The notes beneath the pieces are model-generated. The model did no database searches. It saw only the letters and a program-made list of their open reading frames with translations, and was not told where the DNA came from. The translations under genes and the position numbers were made by a program. Below are positions 1-13,581 of a stretch of 64,000 nucleotides of DNA, one piece after another (the first letter of the stretch is position 1; each line of letters opens with the position of its first letter). Source of the stretch: Membranipora membranacea (lineage: Eukaryota; Bryozoa; Gymnolaemata; Cheilostomatida; Membraniporidae); contig OU612065.1 of the NCBI GenBank assembly GCA_914767715.1, positions 21,018,001 to 21,082,000 on the forward strand. The letters run 5' to 3'.

Positions 1-642
1 AAGTACTGTGTTAGTCTAAATGATGTTTGGTTTTGGCTTGGTATGATTATAGGTCACATATAGACGATGTGTAACTCTAAACTAAGTTGATAAATGGTTG
101 ACAGCTAACTAAAAATGTATTGGATATAAAAACGTGGCGAAAGCTACTAGAAATCTATTATATACGAGGATATAGATAGAAACTAATATAATAGAACAAC
201 AGGTGATAATATTTTTTCTAACTATATTACAGTTTATTATTCTCTCAGTATGCCTGATTTCAGTTTATGTATATATATATTATGTTTGCGATTGAGATTG
301 TATTAGTGGATTTGTATATGCTATTAATTTTTAGGAGTGGTGTTCGTCACTCATCAGTATTTGCTTGTATTTTTAACAGTTCCATTTTATGCAGCTTTGT
401 AAAATTTGCACAGCGAAAACTTGAAAATTATGAAAATACAAAAAAAATAATCACTGAAAAATACAATTAACATGACTCAATGGAGCACTATCCATTTGAT
501 ACTTTGGTGCCCATATGTTCTTCAAACCAATTTTTGCGTGAATAATTACTCTAAATTTTTACAATAAAATAACACCAGTTGGGATGGGCATCAGGTTTTC
601 AATAATGAGGACAATTTTAGTTAATGATAGCGAAGACAATTG
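1..642. other. Gene-free stretch downstream of the ZIP gene
   Basis: AT-rich sequence with no ORF that I recognise. The longest reading frame, about 67 codons at 267-470, is hydrophobic and AT-driven and looks like chance. It presumably holds the 3' UTR and poly(A) region of the ZIP gene, which is read leftward and ends at 643. Confidence 0.5.
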
Positions 643-2676
643 TCAGTCATTTTCTACCTCATAGGTAATTTCCAAAAAAACGACACCACTCACAACAATG
701 ATCCCAATAATGACAAATAAAAACTTCAAGCCTCTATCTGTAGGCTTGTTGAACTCATGAGGCAAAACCTCGAAAAAAGTCACATACAAAAATGTCCCAC
801 AGGCTAGACCCTGTAAGATACCACTGACTGCATTAGAAACTGAGGCCTCAGTAAACTGTATTACTACTATGCCTATCGCTATGCCTAGTGGACTAGAAAT
901 ACAAAATACAGCATTTGATTTGAGAAGCCCCCAAAAGGAAAGCTTACTTTGAGCAAGATTGAGACCTATACTGAATGCAATTATACACTTGTGCAGTATG
1001 AGAGCCACAAAAATTGAAAGAACTCCGGCTTGCGATTCTTGCAGCCCTACAGACAAGCCCTCAAACACAGAGTGTAGCGAGAGGGCTGCAATCAGTATAA
1101 ATGTTCTTACTGGTGAATCCGAGTTTTCATCTTGATGCATCGTTTGATCGTATTTTCTTGAGGTGGACTCAATCTCACTGCGCTGACTACTTGCCGGGCT
1201 CTCAATTTCAGTTTCAGCCTCCAGAGTTTTTGAACTATATGGCCGGCTCTGCTGTCCATTACCAGTAGGTGATTCAACTTGAAGAGTGCCCATGCGACTC
1301 TCTTTGTAAGCCAATACTGCCTGCTCCACACCAAAAACCATGAAAAAGCCGATGATCATCACTCCCTCGGCCACAGGGTAGCCTCTGTATATGTTGTCCT
1401 GGGCAACATACTCATCCATCATTTCTTCTATCTTTTCTTCCACTTCCGGATAAAGGTCCATTAGGCATGTTGCCAAGAAAACACCAGCAGCAAAGCAGCT
1501 CAAGAAACTACAAGAGGAAAGAGGACTAGATATTAAATACTTTTAATACATGGGACGGCCATGCAGACATAATGTGGGTTCTGATCACATATTAAGTCCA
1601 TTAGTTTAGAAAGTCTATTTATTCTCTTTTTCTGCTGAAAAAAAGAGTATCATCATTGTCGATGTTATGAGTTCAGAGGTTGAGCAGCTTAACAGATCCT
1701 TGTTAGATAAGTTTCCATATAAAAGTGCATCGGATTACAAAAAAACGAATAATGAAATAAAAGTTCCATTTCAATTATTTGCGAGCTGTCCTTTTTATCA
1801 TTCATTAAGTTGATGCGTAAAAGATTGTATTTGTTTCCGATGAGCTGGTTATTGGAAGCCCTAAACTAAAAATTCATAGAGAATCTAGACTTAATAAACG
1901 GATAACATGGTAATATTTTTGATTATGGCGTAACAAAACCCCACATATAATTTCGAGCAAGTTTGTTCCCTATGTGAAGGCGCCTCCATACCCAACTTTT
2001 GTACTCTTCCAATACAGAGGGAACAAGCTTGTTCTAAATATAATCTGCTCCCATGTCGACAGCAGTTTTTTGTACTGAGCATGCAAGAATCTAGACTAAT
2101 TTTTTGGAATGAAGCAATCAGTTATAAGTAAACCTTAAGTTTGTAATTATTCTAGATCAGAGATACACATGAGAATGTAGAATAATTGCTGTCTCACCTA
2201 ACACATCTGTCGATGAGTCTCCGTTTGGCTGACTTTTTTGTTGCTCTAGCGATGCTCACCAGCTTCACCGGTAGTAGGGCGAAAATATACGTGGCTACAA
2301 ACAATCCCACGAGTATGATGACTTTGAGAACCCATACCTGAATCGGTCCATTACTTGAGAGGGAAGTTTCATTGAGAGTAAAATCTGAAACATAACGACG
2401 CGAATTATTATTGAATTTGTTTCAATTTTTTTAATCATTCTATAACTAAGTTACACAGTAATATATTTATATTACACTGTGACTTTTATATTTTTATCAT
2501 TCAGCTTTATCTTCAATTATTGTCTGAATCAAGCTAAGGATGCAGAGTGCAGAGTACAATCTTCTGTATGTTGTTCGTCATTTCACGGCCAATGCATGAA
2601 TTAAAATTACTCACAAGGAGAAAACATAGCAAGTCTTACTCTGATGTGAAGAGTTATAGTTAGTATTGTTGGACAT
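643..2676 (-). CDS. ZIP-family zinc transporter (SLC39A1/2/3 type)
   Basis: Predicted to move zinc, and perhaps other divalent metals, into the cytosol across the plasma membrane. Three exons on the minus strand (2640-2676, 2198-2384, 643-1507) join in frame to give 362 aa, close to the usual length for ZIP1-3. The start is the ATG at 2676-2674; the first exon carries several Asn-X-Ser/Thr sites expected of an extracellular N-terminus. The first membrane helix, around residues 31-50, ends in the LLPVKL motif typical of ZIP1-3. A long acidic and serine-rich loop separates helices III and IV. Helix IV holds the family signature HSVFEGLSVGLQ near residue 220, and helix V holds HKCIIAFSIGLNL; these supply the metal-site His and Glu. 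The loop is poor in histidine compared with many ZIPs. The call to family is firm; which vertebrate paralogue it matches is not. Confidence 0.93.
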
Positions 2677-4316
2677 ATCGCTGCTTTGCTGTCTTTCTCG
2701 TACAAGAGTGTAATAGTAGTAATATCAACCTCTAACCGTTCGCCTCTTGACTGAGTCGGGCTCAATGACGCTGTTATTTTTTACTCTCACTGCTTATCTA
2801 TAAAGAAAAAAGAAAGGCAGACTGGTAGTTACACATCAGATTTAGAAAGTATGCAGCAAGAAATGGCTGATTTGGAGAAAATAAACAAACCTGTTGCATA
2901 CAGGTGAGACAATTAGGTGAGGACCTGTTCACAGCACTCCTGATGGGTCCAATTATGAGTGCCTAGTTTGTCCCTCTCTGGACTCTACTAAAATTTTATT
3001 CAGAGATGATTGTTTATCATCAGCAGATAATCACACCATAAATCGATCTTCTATGGATGGAACGCAAGTCTGATGTTAGGATGGTATTTTCAACTCTGGT
3101 TGTTTATCTGGCTTCCTATGATGAATTATAATGTCAAAGGCAGAACAAACCCTACCACATAACTAGTCCAAGTTAAATTAGATACACTGAATATGTCTTC
3201 ACAAACTTGTATTTTACTTGAGTAGAGTTTGAGTATTTAGGAATATAGAACATTCAGAAGAAAACTAACCTCAGTATTTGCTTTACTCTCTGTTTTGATA
3301 CATCTGTATAATTCACCAACCAACAAACAAATCAACCCCCCACCAGACGGCTGGACAATTTTATAATATAATCTTAGTTCATTAAATGGTACAGACTTCT
3401 ATTATTAGTGCGTTATAGTTGTGTAGTGCATTAAATAATAGAACAATAGTTTTATAACTGAAGCTTCTATTGCTAGCTTATCCTCTATCCAGGATCTAGA
3501 GAGTCAGTATGTCACATGATCACATAATATCCTGTCCTGATGTCCTGTTCCTGTAAGTATGGCTCCTGTTTCAGTTAATACATATGATCTGAGGGGAGGG
3601 GGTTAGGGAACAAACCAAATCAATGAGTAATAATTTATTTTAGTGCTATACCAAAAACAGTAGTTGAGGCTTCAAACGGATCCTGTAATGGCTGATGATT
3701 CCAGTGCTTCAGCAGAGAATGCAGTGGCCATAGCATTTCAAGGCAGCTTAACAAGCTAGTTATTTGCCGTAAAAACTCCAATGCATTGTAAAAAAACTTA
3801 CCATCATTCTTGTTATTTGACTTGCATGTTTTACTGCATCGCATTGATACTCTACAGTCTACACATTACTAACATCAGATGAATTAATAAAGCTTGACAA
3901 GAATAAATTATGTATTATCAAAGATATACGGCAACAAAAATTTCCTATGTCATATTAGATATCCTATAACATAACTCTATTATGTTTCAGCAAGGAATCC
4001 TTGGTTTCAGAGACAATCATCATAATTAAATGGATACGGTGTTATATATCATAACATTCATAGACAATGTGTGACAATGAAACTAATACTGCTATATAAG
4101 TAATAAAAACAGTAAAAGTGATCGTTTGAGGTCTCCATGTAGGCCATCTTAGTTCAGCTATACAATTGCAAATTCTGCACCTTATACTCAATTCATATAA
4201 TCCTTACAAAATCTACATCAAATGCTTGAATGTCTGAAATGAGGTCTAAAATATAATCGTTTCCTTTGGTTAGTTGTGTCAAATGTCGCGTAGTCTTTTT
4301 CAGGTCTAGCAATTGT
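2677..4316. other. Intergenic stretch between ZIP and TMEM41B
   Basis: No coding exon recognised on either strand. It must contain the upstream region of the ZIP gene (right of 2676) and the 3' end of TMEM41B (left of 4317). Short ORFs here, such as the one at 3635-3844 on the minus strand, show no domain or splice context. Confidence 0.5.
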
Positions 4317-7300
4317 CTACTCCAATCTGCTGCTAAGTTTCTTCTTGAAAAGAACAGGAAGCAGAGAGAGAACTGCTAGTATACCGAGGAAAGCCACCCT
4401 GCCCCATGTAAAGTTACTCACTGATTCTGTCATCTCATATAAAGTAGTGCCTGTTTGAATGGCCAAAAATGAGGGGGGTGCAACTCCTGCGAAAAGCAAC
4501 AACATATTAGCTATAGTGCAAATCTCCACCAGTACCAATAAGTAAAGTAACAACGCTATGTATTATTTATCATGATATTATGATTATGTATTATTAAATT
4601 ATGAGTTATGATTCTGTTTTATGCATGGTCTTATGTGTAATTTGTGCCTTGATCAGCAAATAAAATTGATAGATAATTATGCACAAAATTTCTTAAAGAA
4701 TCACCAATCCAATCCTCAAAAAATACCTCATCAAGGAGTACTCCCAAAGAAGCCATACAATTAGCAACTTACCTATGAAAGTTCCCAGCGTAAAGGGTAT
4801 CACGTCCACATTTATAACAGGGGAGGCAATATTTATAAACCAGTTTGGTAGGAATGGTGTTATTCTTAGGAAGATTATATAGTTGAGCAAGTGTTCTCTG
4901 TGATGATCCACCTACAAAAAAAATCAAAACTTTATTATGAGACGCAACTTAGAAACCCTTATTATGAAAATATTTAATTCCAGAAGATTGCTGAATCCAT
5001 GAATTGTTGACAATACATCTTACCATTTAATTGAAACTATTTCCCTAGTTTCAACCAGTAATTTATAATAGACAAGCTGATTTAAGACATCTCATTAGAT
5101 TTTCCTCAGCAACAGCAGGCAAGTTCTTAAATTTGTTGAGCTAATAATGTAGCAAAAGATCAAAGAACTATCATATGTATTAGTATTTAAAGTGTTAGTT
5201 TGGAGTTGTCCTATTAACATCAATGGGTAGATAACCCTAATCTGGGGCAATTTTAGAATATAGATAATCAGTCTGGACCAGACTGGTCTGGGGGTACGGC
5301 GGAGTCTGTACTGATTTTTTCCAAGTCCAAGTACCCACCTGTTTACACCATGTCTCCACTCTGGCAGGGAAATATTTCACAACTATCCTTCTGCCAACTA
5401 AAGATGTGATTCCATAACAAAATGTGGCTCCAATAGCTGAACACTAAAAAAAGGAGTACATACATACATGCATATAAATGGTCATCTCCTTGTGTATTCA
5501 ACATCTTGATAAAACAGGTATTCTTTTTGACAGTGATAATTCTGATTATAATGGCAAAAACAAATCTGTAGTGAGCATGTTGTAAGTAGCTTAAATTCAT
5601 GGCAGAAAGGAGAGACTTAGATCCAGAACACTCAATATCTAGAGATCAGTCATTTAGTAAAAGATATTGACAAAAAAAAAACAAGTTTTCAATCATAAGT
5701 ATCTACACACTTACCGAGCAGACCACAGCGAGGGCAGTATAGAATGGAAATAGATATCCACTTAGAATACTGAGGAAAATAGAGCCTGGTATAGCGAATG
5801 TTTGCAGGCTAGAGTCAAAAAGTCAAGGAAGTTTCTTTTTGTTAATGATAAACCACCACATGTTGGGAGGGACAACATTGATTCAGTTACTATATATAAA
5901 TAAACAACAGCTTAATCACATTAAAGATACTGCAATGATCGCTTAAAGGCATGAACCCTTATCGGTTCTCCCAGTAATGTTAGAAGATAGGATAGGCAAA
6001 CAAATTGTGTGGAAGTCATACCTGATGTGGAATCATAACTTAGCCCTCTCCAAGATAAATTGGGAGAAGCCAGTGTCTTTACATGCTCTGTTGATTGGGT
6101 CGGGGTTTTCACAAATAACAAAGCTTGCAGAGAGGTTTTGAATGGGAAGGAAATTTAGTCAATTTTAGTTGTAGAATCTGTGCATGCTGGAATTATCAAG
6201 GTAGTATATCACTGTCTTCAGATTGATATAGCTAGAGAGGCAACAGGGCATTATGGGTAAGTTAAAAGGATACAAGACGTAGGAGAGAAAGTAGGCGGAG
6301 AGAACTTGATAATAATGATCTTTTCTGTATTTAGTCAGCACTAGTCCCAAGCTTTTAGCATCTTCTAGACTAGTAGGCAGTTTTATTTGAGCCTTCTCAT
6401 CCCTGCAAATTATAATGATTACTAATAACATAGTGGATCTTTTGTGATAGAGCAACACTTGGCTATCAATCATCATTCCAATGATATATTTCATACTACT
6501 TGAGGCATCCTCTAAGATTATAACAATACCCACTTAGTTCACTGATCAATACCCAATAATATATCTTGATGCCTTCCTAACCTAGCTGGCTAAATCTAGT
6601 AATTGGCATTTTCAGGCACATTAGACAGGTGAACGCAAACCTAATCTATCAAGACAACCAACTGACAGCCATGTACAGTGTAGCCAAAACAAAATGTAGC
6701 CACACAGCAACATGTTAACATTTACAAACTGCCATTGTTATCCAATATGAAGTGACTATAAATATACAGTAGGATGCATTGGCCTACTACCTCTTGAATA
6801 TGGATACAACACAACAAATGGTTAACATATTCTGTACTATGAACTTCCCAAGTAAAGCACTAAGAAGCCCAAACTGACAATATAAGCTGAGGGCTGGAAG
6901 TGATAGAATAAGATGCTCATCAACACACAGGGGTATCTTCATGCTGCTGTGGCCAGCCATAAGGAGGTTGTACCAGAGACTATAGATATTATCTATAGTC
7001 TCTGGTTGTACTAGAAAATGCCTCATAATAGTGCTTGACTTATGCTTACTAGCTGAAGACATGTGTGTTGCGCAGTGGTGCACACTTCTGTATGATGTTG
7101 TATCTACCTAACCTTATCATGCGGCCGAGTGACAAGGCTAGTATCTACCTAAGTTACTTACTCTTGCAACTGTGGGAAAGATCTGTAAGTGAGGTATAGT
7201 ATTGTCAGAGCTATAGAGAAGAACCCGATTAGTATTACAAAGGACCAGCGTTTGTTGACAGGTGCTTCTAGTGCTACAGACGACGAATTCTTTGTTTTGA

Positions 7301-8226
7301 CCCTCGTGTATTCCTCGTCATTGTTAGCACCATTAGATGAAGCATCTGTTAATCCAGAGACATCTGTATAATAAAGAGGTAATCCCATTTTACGAGTATA
7401 TGCAGTCATAGCGAGTAGCGCAAAACTAGTAGTTTTCTCCAGATTACCCACCAAGGCAGCTAGTATTCACAACAACTGGCAGGATAAACATTCCAGATGT
7501 ATATTGTCACTAAAGTAGACTGCTCAACTCTATTATCTAACTACATGTGATCAAACAGGTGGCTGTGAGATGTCACTGGCTTTGAAATCACAGATGACAT
7601 GCGGAAGCGTTCTTTCATCCATTAGCAATCATTGGCCTGAAAAACAATCTGCAACCAATGAGCTTTTTTGCTGAAAATATACCCCTTGAACTTTTGAGGA
7701 TAAACATCCCTATCAGCAAATATAATAGATACACTGACCAATCCCTGCGCATGAACTGATAAGACCAAAACAACATTGACCTTCGGATTTTTTGACCAAA
7801 TTTTTGGAATGCTGCCAAGGACCAAAGTGTAGATGTTATTGACATACCACTTTGGACTTTAACTAATTTAAACATAATAAAAATACTATCTGTTCAAAAA
7901 TCACGTTAGGTAGCCTGTTGATAAAATGTGAGGGACTGTCTGAACAACAAGATTTGCAGGCCGTCCTGTTCTGGGTATACTTTCGTACAAACCTTAATTA
8001 GTATCATTTTACCACCCAGTGTCTGATGAGAGCAATGTTCCTGCAATGACCTATCATTTTGAGCATATTAGACTCACAGTTTAGATGAGTATTGATCCTG
8101 TTAAAAGCTTGAGTAAGATTACATCTCTGTTATACAACATTTAAATCAAACACAGAACATTATTAGCTATTTACCAGTATGTAGAGGTCGACGTGCTCTG
8201 GCACTTCCATTACCCTGAGATTCCAT
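4317..8226 (-). CDS. TMEM41B: TMEM41B, ER lipid scramblase with VTT domain
   Basis: TMEM41B is a multi-pass endoplasmic reticulum protein of the VTT/DedA family. The family member is known as a phospholipid scramblase needed for autophagosome formation, lipid droplets and lipoprotein export. Seven minus-strand exons join in phase: 8175-8226, 7162-7363, 6274-6402, 5715-5808, 5339-5443, 4773-4911, 4317-4486. The product is 296 aa against 291 in human. Residues 1-60 are a variable hydrophilic N-terminus, followed by the first helix and the conserved FPQLQE block. The core of the VTT domain reads FLQTFAIPGSIFLSILSGYL, then GATFCYGITSLVGR, then the hallmark RITPFLPNWFINI and GTTLYEM near the C-terminus. 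The protein ends in a basic KKK-containing tail. The exon ending at 6274 uses donor gtatcc, chosen because only this gives the conserved FLQTF join. The large introns hold no other gene. Confidence 0.95.
6972..7006. repeat. Perfect 16-bp-stem hairpin in TMEM41B intron
   Basis: Positions 6972-6987 (accagagactatagat) are the exact reverse complement of 6991-7006, with a 3-base spacer att. It lies in the intron between exons 2 and 3 of TMEM41B. No flanking duplication is obvious, so its origin is unknown. Confidence 0.8.
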
Positions 8227-10628
8227 CACAGTGCAGTTAAAGCTTTACCCTCTATAGACGCTACAATAGGAAATGTAATATCTTGCAAGAGATGAAATAT
8301 AATCAGCTTCCAGTTTTTTTTAAAATCAACACTACTTGGAAGTGATAAAGACATAGGTATGACATAATTTATCGTCCGGTTCTCAATGCATACCATCATT
8401 TTACAATATTACAACAGTCATGACCCTTTATCATCATCTTAGATGAGATCTAGGTTTATGATCTTTATCTGTGACATGAGACTACCATTAGATTTGTCAG
8501 CACCTGCCAAACCATTCATTAGTGGCTATATGCTCATATCAACTCAACTTATATTCTTATACAGGATTAGAATCTTACAACAAAACTTCTAGCGGAGACA
8601 TACACGTTAAAATCATAGGCTTATTTGCTGATATTAAACAGAGATTAGTTGGCCAGCTCACATAACATGGAAAGTCAAGTCAAAATTGCAAAATGATCGA
8701 GCTTGAGTTTACAATTTTGTAGCTGAAACTGCCATTGAAAATAACAAAAAGGCATGATACGCAGGCATAGAGATATTATACTAGCGCGAAAGATTGAGAC
8801 AAAATAACTGAGTGAGTCAAAGCCTTATGGTGTTGTCAAAACCTTTAGCTTTCAGGACTCTTCAATTATGGTGTTTGTTCTCCTGTCTCCTTCATGGGCC
8901 AATGATTGGGCGTGCATCGATTTTTCACTGGACACATATATATTCTTTGAACAAGGTGTTTTCATCAAATCGACTCGTCATTGGAAAATTTTAATTTCTA
9001 AAATTGACCCAATAGTTGTTGTAAGGTGAGAAAAGATTTTAAGAATCAACAATACCAATTATTGAGTTACTATTCAATCTTCGTCAATTGGCTTTCATAG
9101 TCAACAGGGACACGAGGAATTGCCGCAGCTATCTTAGTTGGTTGGCCTATCTAAAGGTGGTGATCAGCCAACCGAGGAGTATTCCTCGAGCCAACCATCA
9201 TGAAATGGCATCAAAGAGTTAAGGTAAAGAGTTTAGAGGATGAGGTTTTCTCTATCAACTCAGCAGGTACCTTGTAGAGCTTTTGGTAAAAATAAGGTCA
9301 ATAACTAGGGACAAATCAAGTCTGATGTCTCTGTAACTTTACCATCATTCATAATGTTGCTTGTAGATGGTGATGAACATTTATTCTACTTTATCTATCA
9401 CCAAGAATTCATTGCTATCATAATAAACACCTGTCTAAGTGTCTTCATTGATGACAATGAGCAAGTAAAAAGTTCAGTCTCCTATCATTTGTGAATATTT
9501 AATATATTATTCATATAATAACAAATATCTTGGAGTATGTATTTCTCATTGAAACATTATCAAACTTACACAAATGTAATGATGATGATATCAATTCAAG
9601 GAGCTCAGGTAGGTGGGTAGATAGGACAAAGTGAGTGGCCTCCCCCTGGATTGGTAGGACTAGCTAGGACAGTGGGAGGGAGGTAGGTATGAATCACTCC
9701 TAGCCCACTCACCTAGCTAGATATAACTGAACAACAATAATTACTCAACAACAATCAATACTCACATGGCAAGAGAATATACTTGACTAAGGTACTATCT
9801 CTGAAAGCTGATGTGGCCTAACTAAGCAAAGCTCTTCTGCTTCCAACTTGTTCTTAGTTTTGTTATTATCAGAACTTGGGTGAAAGGAGATAAAAAAGAT
9901 TTAATTAGCTTAAGAATCTTGTTTATGATTTTTTCTTTTCGGACCGTTGTAAACATTTAGTTGGGAATTGGAGCTACCTTTTATCAATCATGCTTTTGGC
10001 AAAAAAGTCACAGACAGTGCTGTTTCTGAGATAGATTGGGAGGAAGAGTTAAGATACACCTATAGCTATTGTATCATTTGTGTAACAAGACCTCAGGTGT
10101 ACAGTCCAAGTAGTACAGTCAACCCATTCATTCTGAGTACAAGTAAGTTCAATTAAGGCTCAACATAACATGTGGACTCTTCTTATATTTCCATCAGAAG
10201 AAAAATGGATATATCCCTATATATATTATATATATATATATCTATCAACAATCAATATAAGATTTTTATATCTCTCAATAACTCCTAGTGAAAATCCTTG
10301 ATCATGATGTAAATCATCAACTGACTGGTTTCTTGCTCCATGAAGGGTCTCCATCATGGACTGTGTAGCCTCTTAGCAAACAAGCTGGGAATTAATTGGG
10401 CTAGTAAGTAATGAAACCAAGTGAGAGAGTGGTACCTGAGTTGAGTGATTGTTAACTGTTTTGCTTATTTATATGTATTATAAGGTTGGCTCTCCACAAG
10501 CACAAACTGTCTCTAGGCCATCGGTGAATTGCTATTTCTACTCTTTCTTGTAGCATCGAATTCACGGCCATATATAGCTGAGGCGATATACAAAAGACAA
10601 TCACACAAGTTAACCGATCGCATTTATC
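8227..10628. other. Divergent intergenic region between TMEM41B and RRP36
   Basis: The two genes are transcribed away from each other, so this 2.4 kb should contain both promoters. I see no convincing coding exon. ORFs at 8812-8994 and 9968-10156 are short and unrecognised. Around 9601-9722 the sequence is an imperfect inverted repeat (ggtaggtgggta on the left, ctcacctagcta on the right). A TA microsatellite sits at 10219-10242. Confidence 0.5.
10219..10242. repeat. TA microsatellite
   Basis: Nearly uninterrupted TA dinucleotides, about 400 bases upstream of the RRP36 start codon. Confidence 0.85.
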
Positions 10629-12932
10629 ATGGATAGTGATGATCAGTCTGATCAGCCCCAACAGCATGAAGGTAATTAATTCATTGGCATTTTCCTCAGA
10701 TTGGTCTCCTCAGTAATGGTGGCTTTATTAGAAGTTACAGAACACATTTGATTTGGACAATTGGCGACAAATTATAAAAGAAAAAACTATTATAACCTGA
10801 ATACACATAAAAATTATTCCGGAATCTTTTATTCGAAGTTTCCCCTACAGGCTCTGTTTGTATTTCCAGAACTTACAGACATGACTTTGCAAGAGATTCA
10901 GGCTCTGCGACAGAAAATTGGAATCAAGAGGTTAGTAGAGTGATGTGCGAAGAGGCTTGCTCTCAAAATTGTAATTGGACCGAGGATAAACACATAAGTA
11001 TTTATATTTTTAGGGAATCAAGTATAGGTTATGTAAGCTCAGGTTGAAGGACTAAGTCTTCCTCCTAAAAGAGTATCTGAGAACTTATACTTAATTTTAC
11101 ATTATCAAAGATCAAATGTTTTGGATGTGACTCAATATGTAATCTAATTACAGGTTCAACCAGAAATATAACATGGGTAAGGGGCGGAGGCTTAAACAGA
11201 GTGACAGTGGATCTTCAAAAAAGAAAGTAAAAAACTCCAGGTTTGTTGACTAAACAAGTGTCATTTTCATTGCGGGGGTGATAGGCTTTTTTTCAATGAC
11301 TATTGTCTAGCATGCAGCTTGCATCACCATTGCAGTTCACATTAATCAAGCTTACGTATTTTCACATACACGTTTGCCTGTTTTCCATTTTCCCTCTCAC
11401 ATGATGACGATTTACGTTTCAGACCAATGGAAATGTCATCTAAGCATCCATTACCAATCGGTCCTATGACGTTAAAAAAGAAGCCTGTCACAAGAGACCC
11501 TAGGTTTGATGATTTGTCCGGCACGTATAATGAGGAACAGTTTAAGAGATCATACAAGTTCATCGATAGATTGAAAGCCAAGGAGTTCCAGGTTAGCTCA
11601 TAAACCATCTTGATACTTTGACTGGTTTGCATACACATTCATTTTGAGAGTCAAAATATATGCTTGGACTTGGGAATATGCCCAGAGCTGTCTAGTCTCA
11701 GGTAAAACGGGACAAAACCTTGTACTACTTTGTTTGTAATAATGTTAATGCAATCAAACTCTCAACCCAATATCGTGCTCATATTGAACAATTCCATGGA
11801 TCATTGTGTCTCCCATTATCTAGTTTTAAGTTTTATAGAAATAATCACTTCATATGTAACGTATCTATATGTCAGTTGTCTTCCCATTGAAATGAAGAAG
11901 ATAACTTCATACATTAGTTCAGATTTTAGTAGTGAGCATACACAACTTTTGATGTTTAGCAACCATTTACGAAATGCGCTCACTGCCCAATAATAATATC
12001 ATCTTTGTCATCCAATAGAATATACAGAAGATTGCTGCAAATAAAGAGTATGATGATGATACAAGACAGAAAGCCAAAGATATGCTTACTAGGCTGGTGG
12101 GTTTCTGGTTAAATGTCGCCGCCTTACAATTTTCACTGTTGAATCTTCAACAGCCCTACAAAGATTATAACTCTGCTGATGGATGAACTATTTGTGTTGT
12201 GGAATATGCCATATTCACGATTATTTTGCAAATTTGGATAGCATCTTTTTTCAGTCTGAGTCAGTATAGGAAAATTACTACCTTTTAGTGTTCTATGTGA
12301 TCATTAATTGTAGTATGTAACTGGGTCTTTTCTTGTGTCGACATTGTCAGCATTTGTTGCATTTATGGCTGCTGGTAAATGGACTGGTTTCAAGAGCAAA
12401 TCAATGGCCAATTTGAATATTTTTACTTGATAGAAACAAAAGAAAGACTCAAAGAAAACAACATCAGCCGAAGATAGTGTGAACAGTAGACTCAAAGATG
12501 AGAGAAAGCTGGCGTTAAAGGAAGGGAAGAGGCCATACTTCTTAAAGAAAGGTAAAGAACAATGATAAAACATTTAGATATTTTGCTTTGACTTCATAAC
12601 TGCTTTTAAAAAATGTTGAAATGAAAGGCATACTATTAGCTGTCATTTAATTTTTGTACTTCGCTAATAAAGGAAATGCTGTGATCTGTGGTTTTGAACG
12701 GTTATGTGGCCTGTTGGGTTTGGAACCTTATTACCACCTCACGTTTTGGAACCTTGAAAGTTAAATATTGTACTGTCTTTTAAATGTTTTAGCTGAAAAG
12801 AAGAAACTGGTGCTTGCTGAGAAGTATAAAGAACTGAAATCAAAAGGACAACTTGAAGCGTTTATGAGAAAGAAACGGAAGGCAAATGCAGAGAAAAAAG
12901 ATACTGCAATACCCACAAGAAGCGAGAGGTGA
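10629..12932 (+). CDS. RRP36: RRP36, ribosomal RNA processing protein 36
   Basis: RRP36 acts in the nucleolus in early cleavage of pre-rRNA and assembly of the small (40S) subunit, as part of the SSU processome. Seven exons join in frame: 10629-10671, 10870-10930, 11154-11240, 11423-11591, 12019-12096, 12434-12551, 12793-12932. The product is 231 aa (human 259). The diagnostic block is RDPRFDDLSGTYNEEQF near residues 88-104, followed by YKFI and a lysine-rich region. Further on come the conserved KEGKRPYFLKK and KYKELKSKGQLEAFMRKKRK, close to the C-terminus as in the family. The protein is strongly basic, with long runs of Lys typical of nucleolar factors. The start is the first ATG in a short acidic exon (DSDDQSDQ); this N-terminal exon is the least certain part. 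The gene converges on CYP4 copy A. Confidence 0.93.
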
Positions 12933-13581
12933 AAGTGTGCCAGCATATATTTATTGAGGGTCAAAGCGATCGGTTCTTGGTAGACTTTGGGTTGTACCAC
13001 TGGAACGAGTGATAGTGTCTAGGGAGTCAATGTCTTACTGCCATTCCAATCCTACATGTGATCAGTTGGTTATTTACCAAGTCTTCATCAAATGAATACA
13101 GCAAGTACCAGTCTTTACATGTCATTCAAACTGAGTGATTGGTTCAAAACTTATTGAACTATATTAAATAAAAATATTACCATGCGATTTAATCAGCTCA
13201 AGTTATATCATTGTAGCAGTTATAAAATAAAAAGAGGGAAACTAGTCAAATATTCCTGATTTTGATATGTCTTTAATCGATATGACATATGTATGTAAAT
13301 ATAGAAATTGACTTTGGTATTTTTGGCACTACTTGGTCAATAAATGAATCAAAAAATTCTCTTTTATTAGCAGATATGTTTTCATTTACTACTGTTTTAA
13401 ATGTTATTCAATTATTATTTTGGAATTATAGCGATCAAATTTGATCATATTTGCCCATATTTGGAGAAGCTCCTGTTCTGTTGTTGAGTCAGTGAGGATG
13501 AGCAACTCCGCATACAGGTTACAGGACCAGTTATGATCTAGGTTTTACTAAGGATTGTTTCACTGCTCCCTTTTCGTATTG
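12933..13581. other. Convergent 3' region with poly(A) signals on both strands
   Basis: AATAAA occurs on the plus strand at 13167-13172 and 13339-13344, usable by RRP36. TTTATT (AATAAA on the minus strand) occurs at 13363-13368, usable by the P450 read leftward. If the distal RRP36 signal is used, the two signals lie about 20 bases apart and the 3' ends could overlap. No coding sequence is seen. Confidence 0.5.

Noticed and set aside
7189-7371. Plus-strand ORF over TMEM41B exon 2
   Set aside because: Reverse-strand shadow of a recognised exon.
8022-8050. ctgatgag resembling a hammerhead ribozyme core (also near 40482)
   Set aside because: No matching stem and no GAAA strand at the needed distance.
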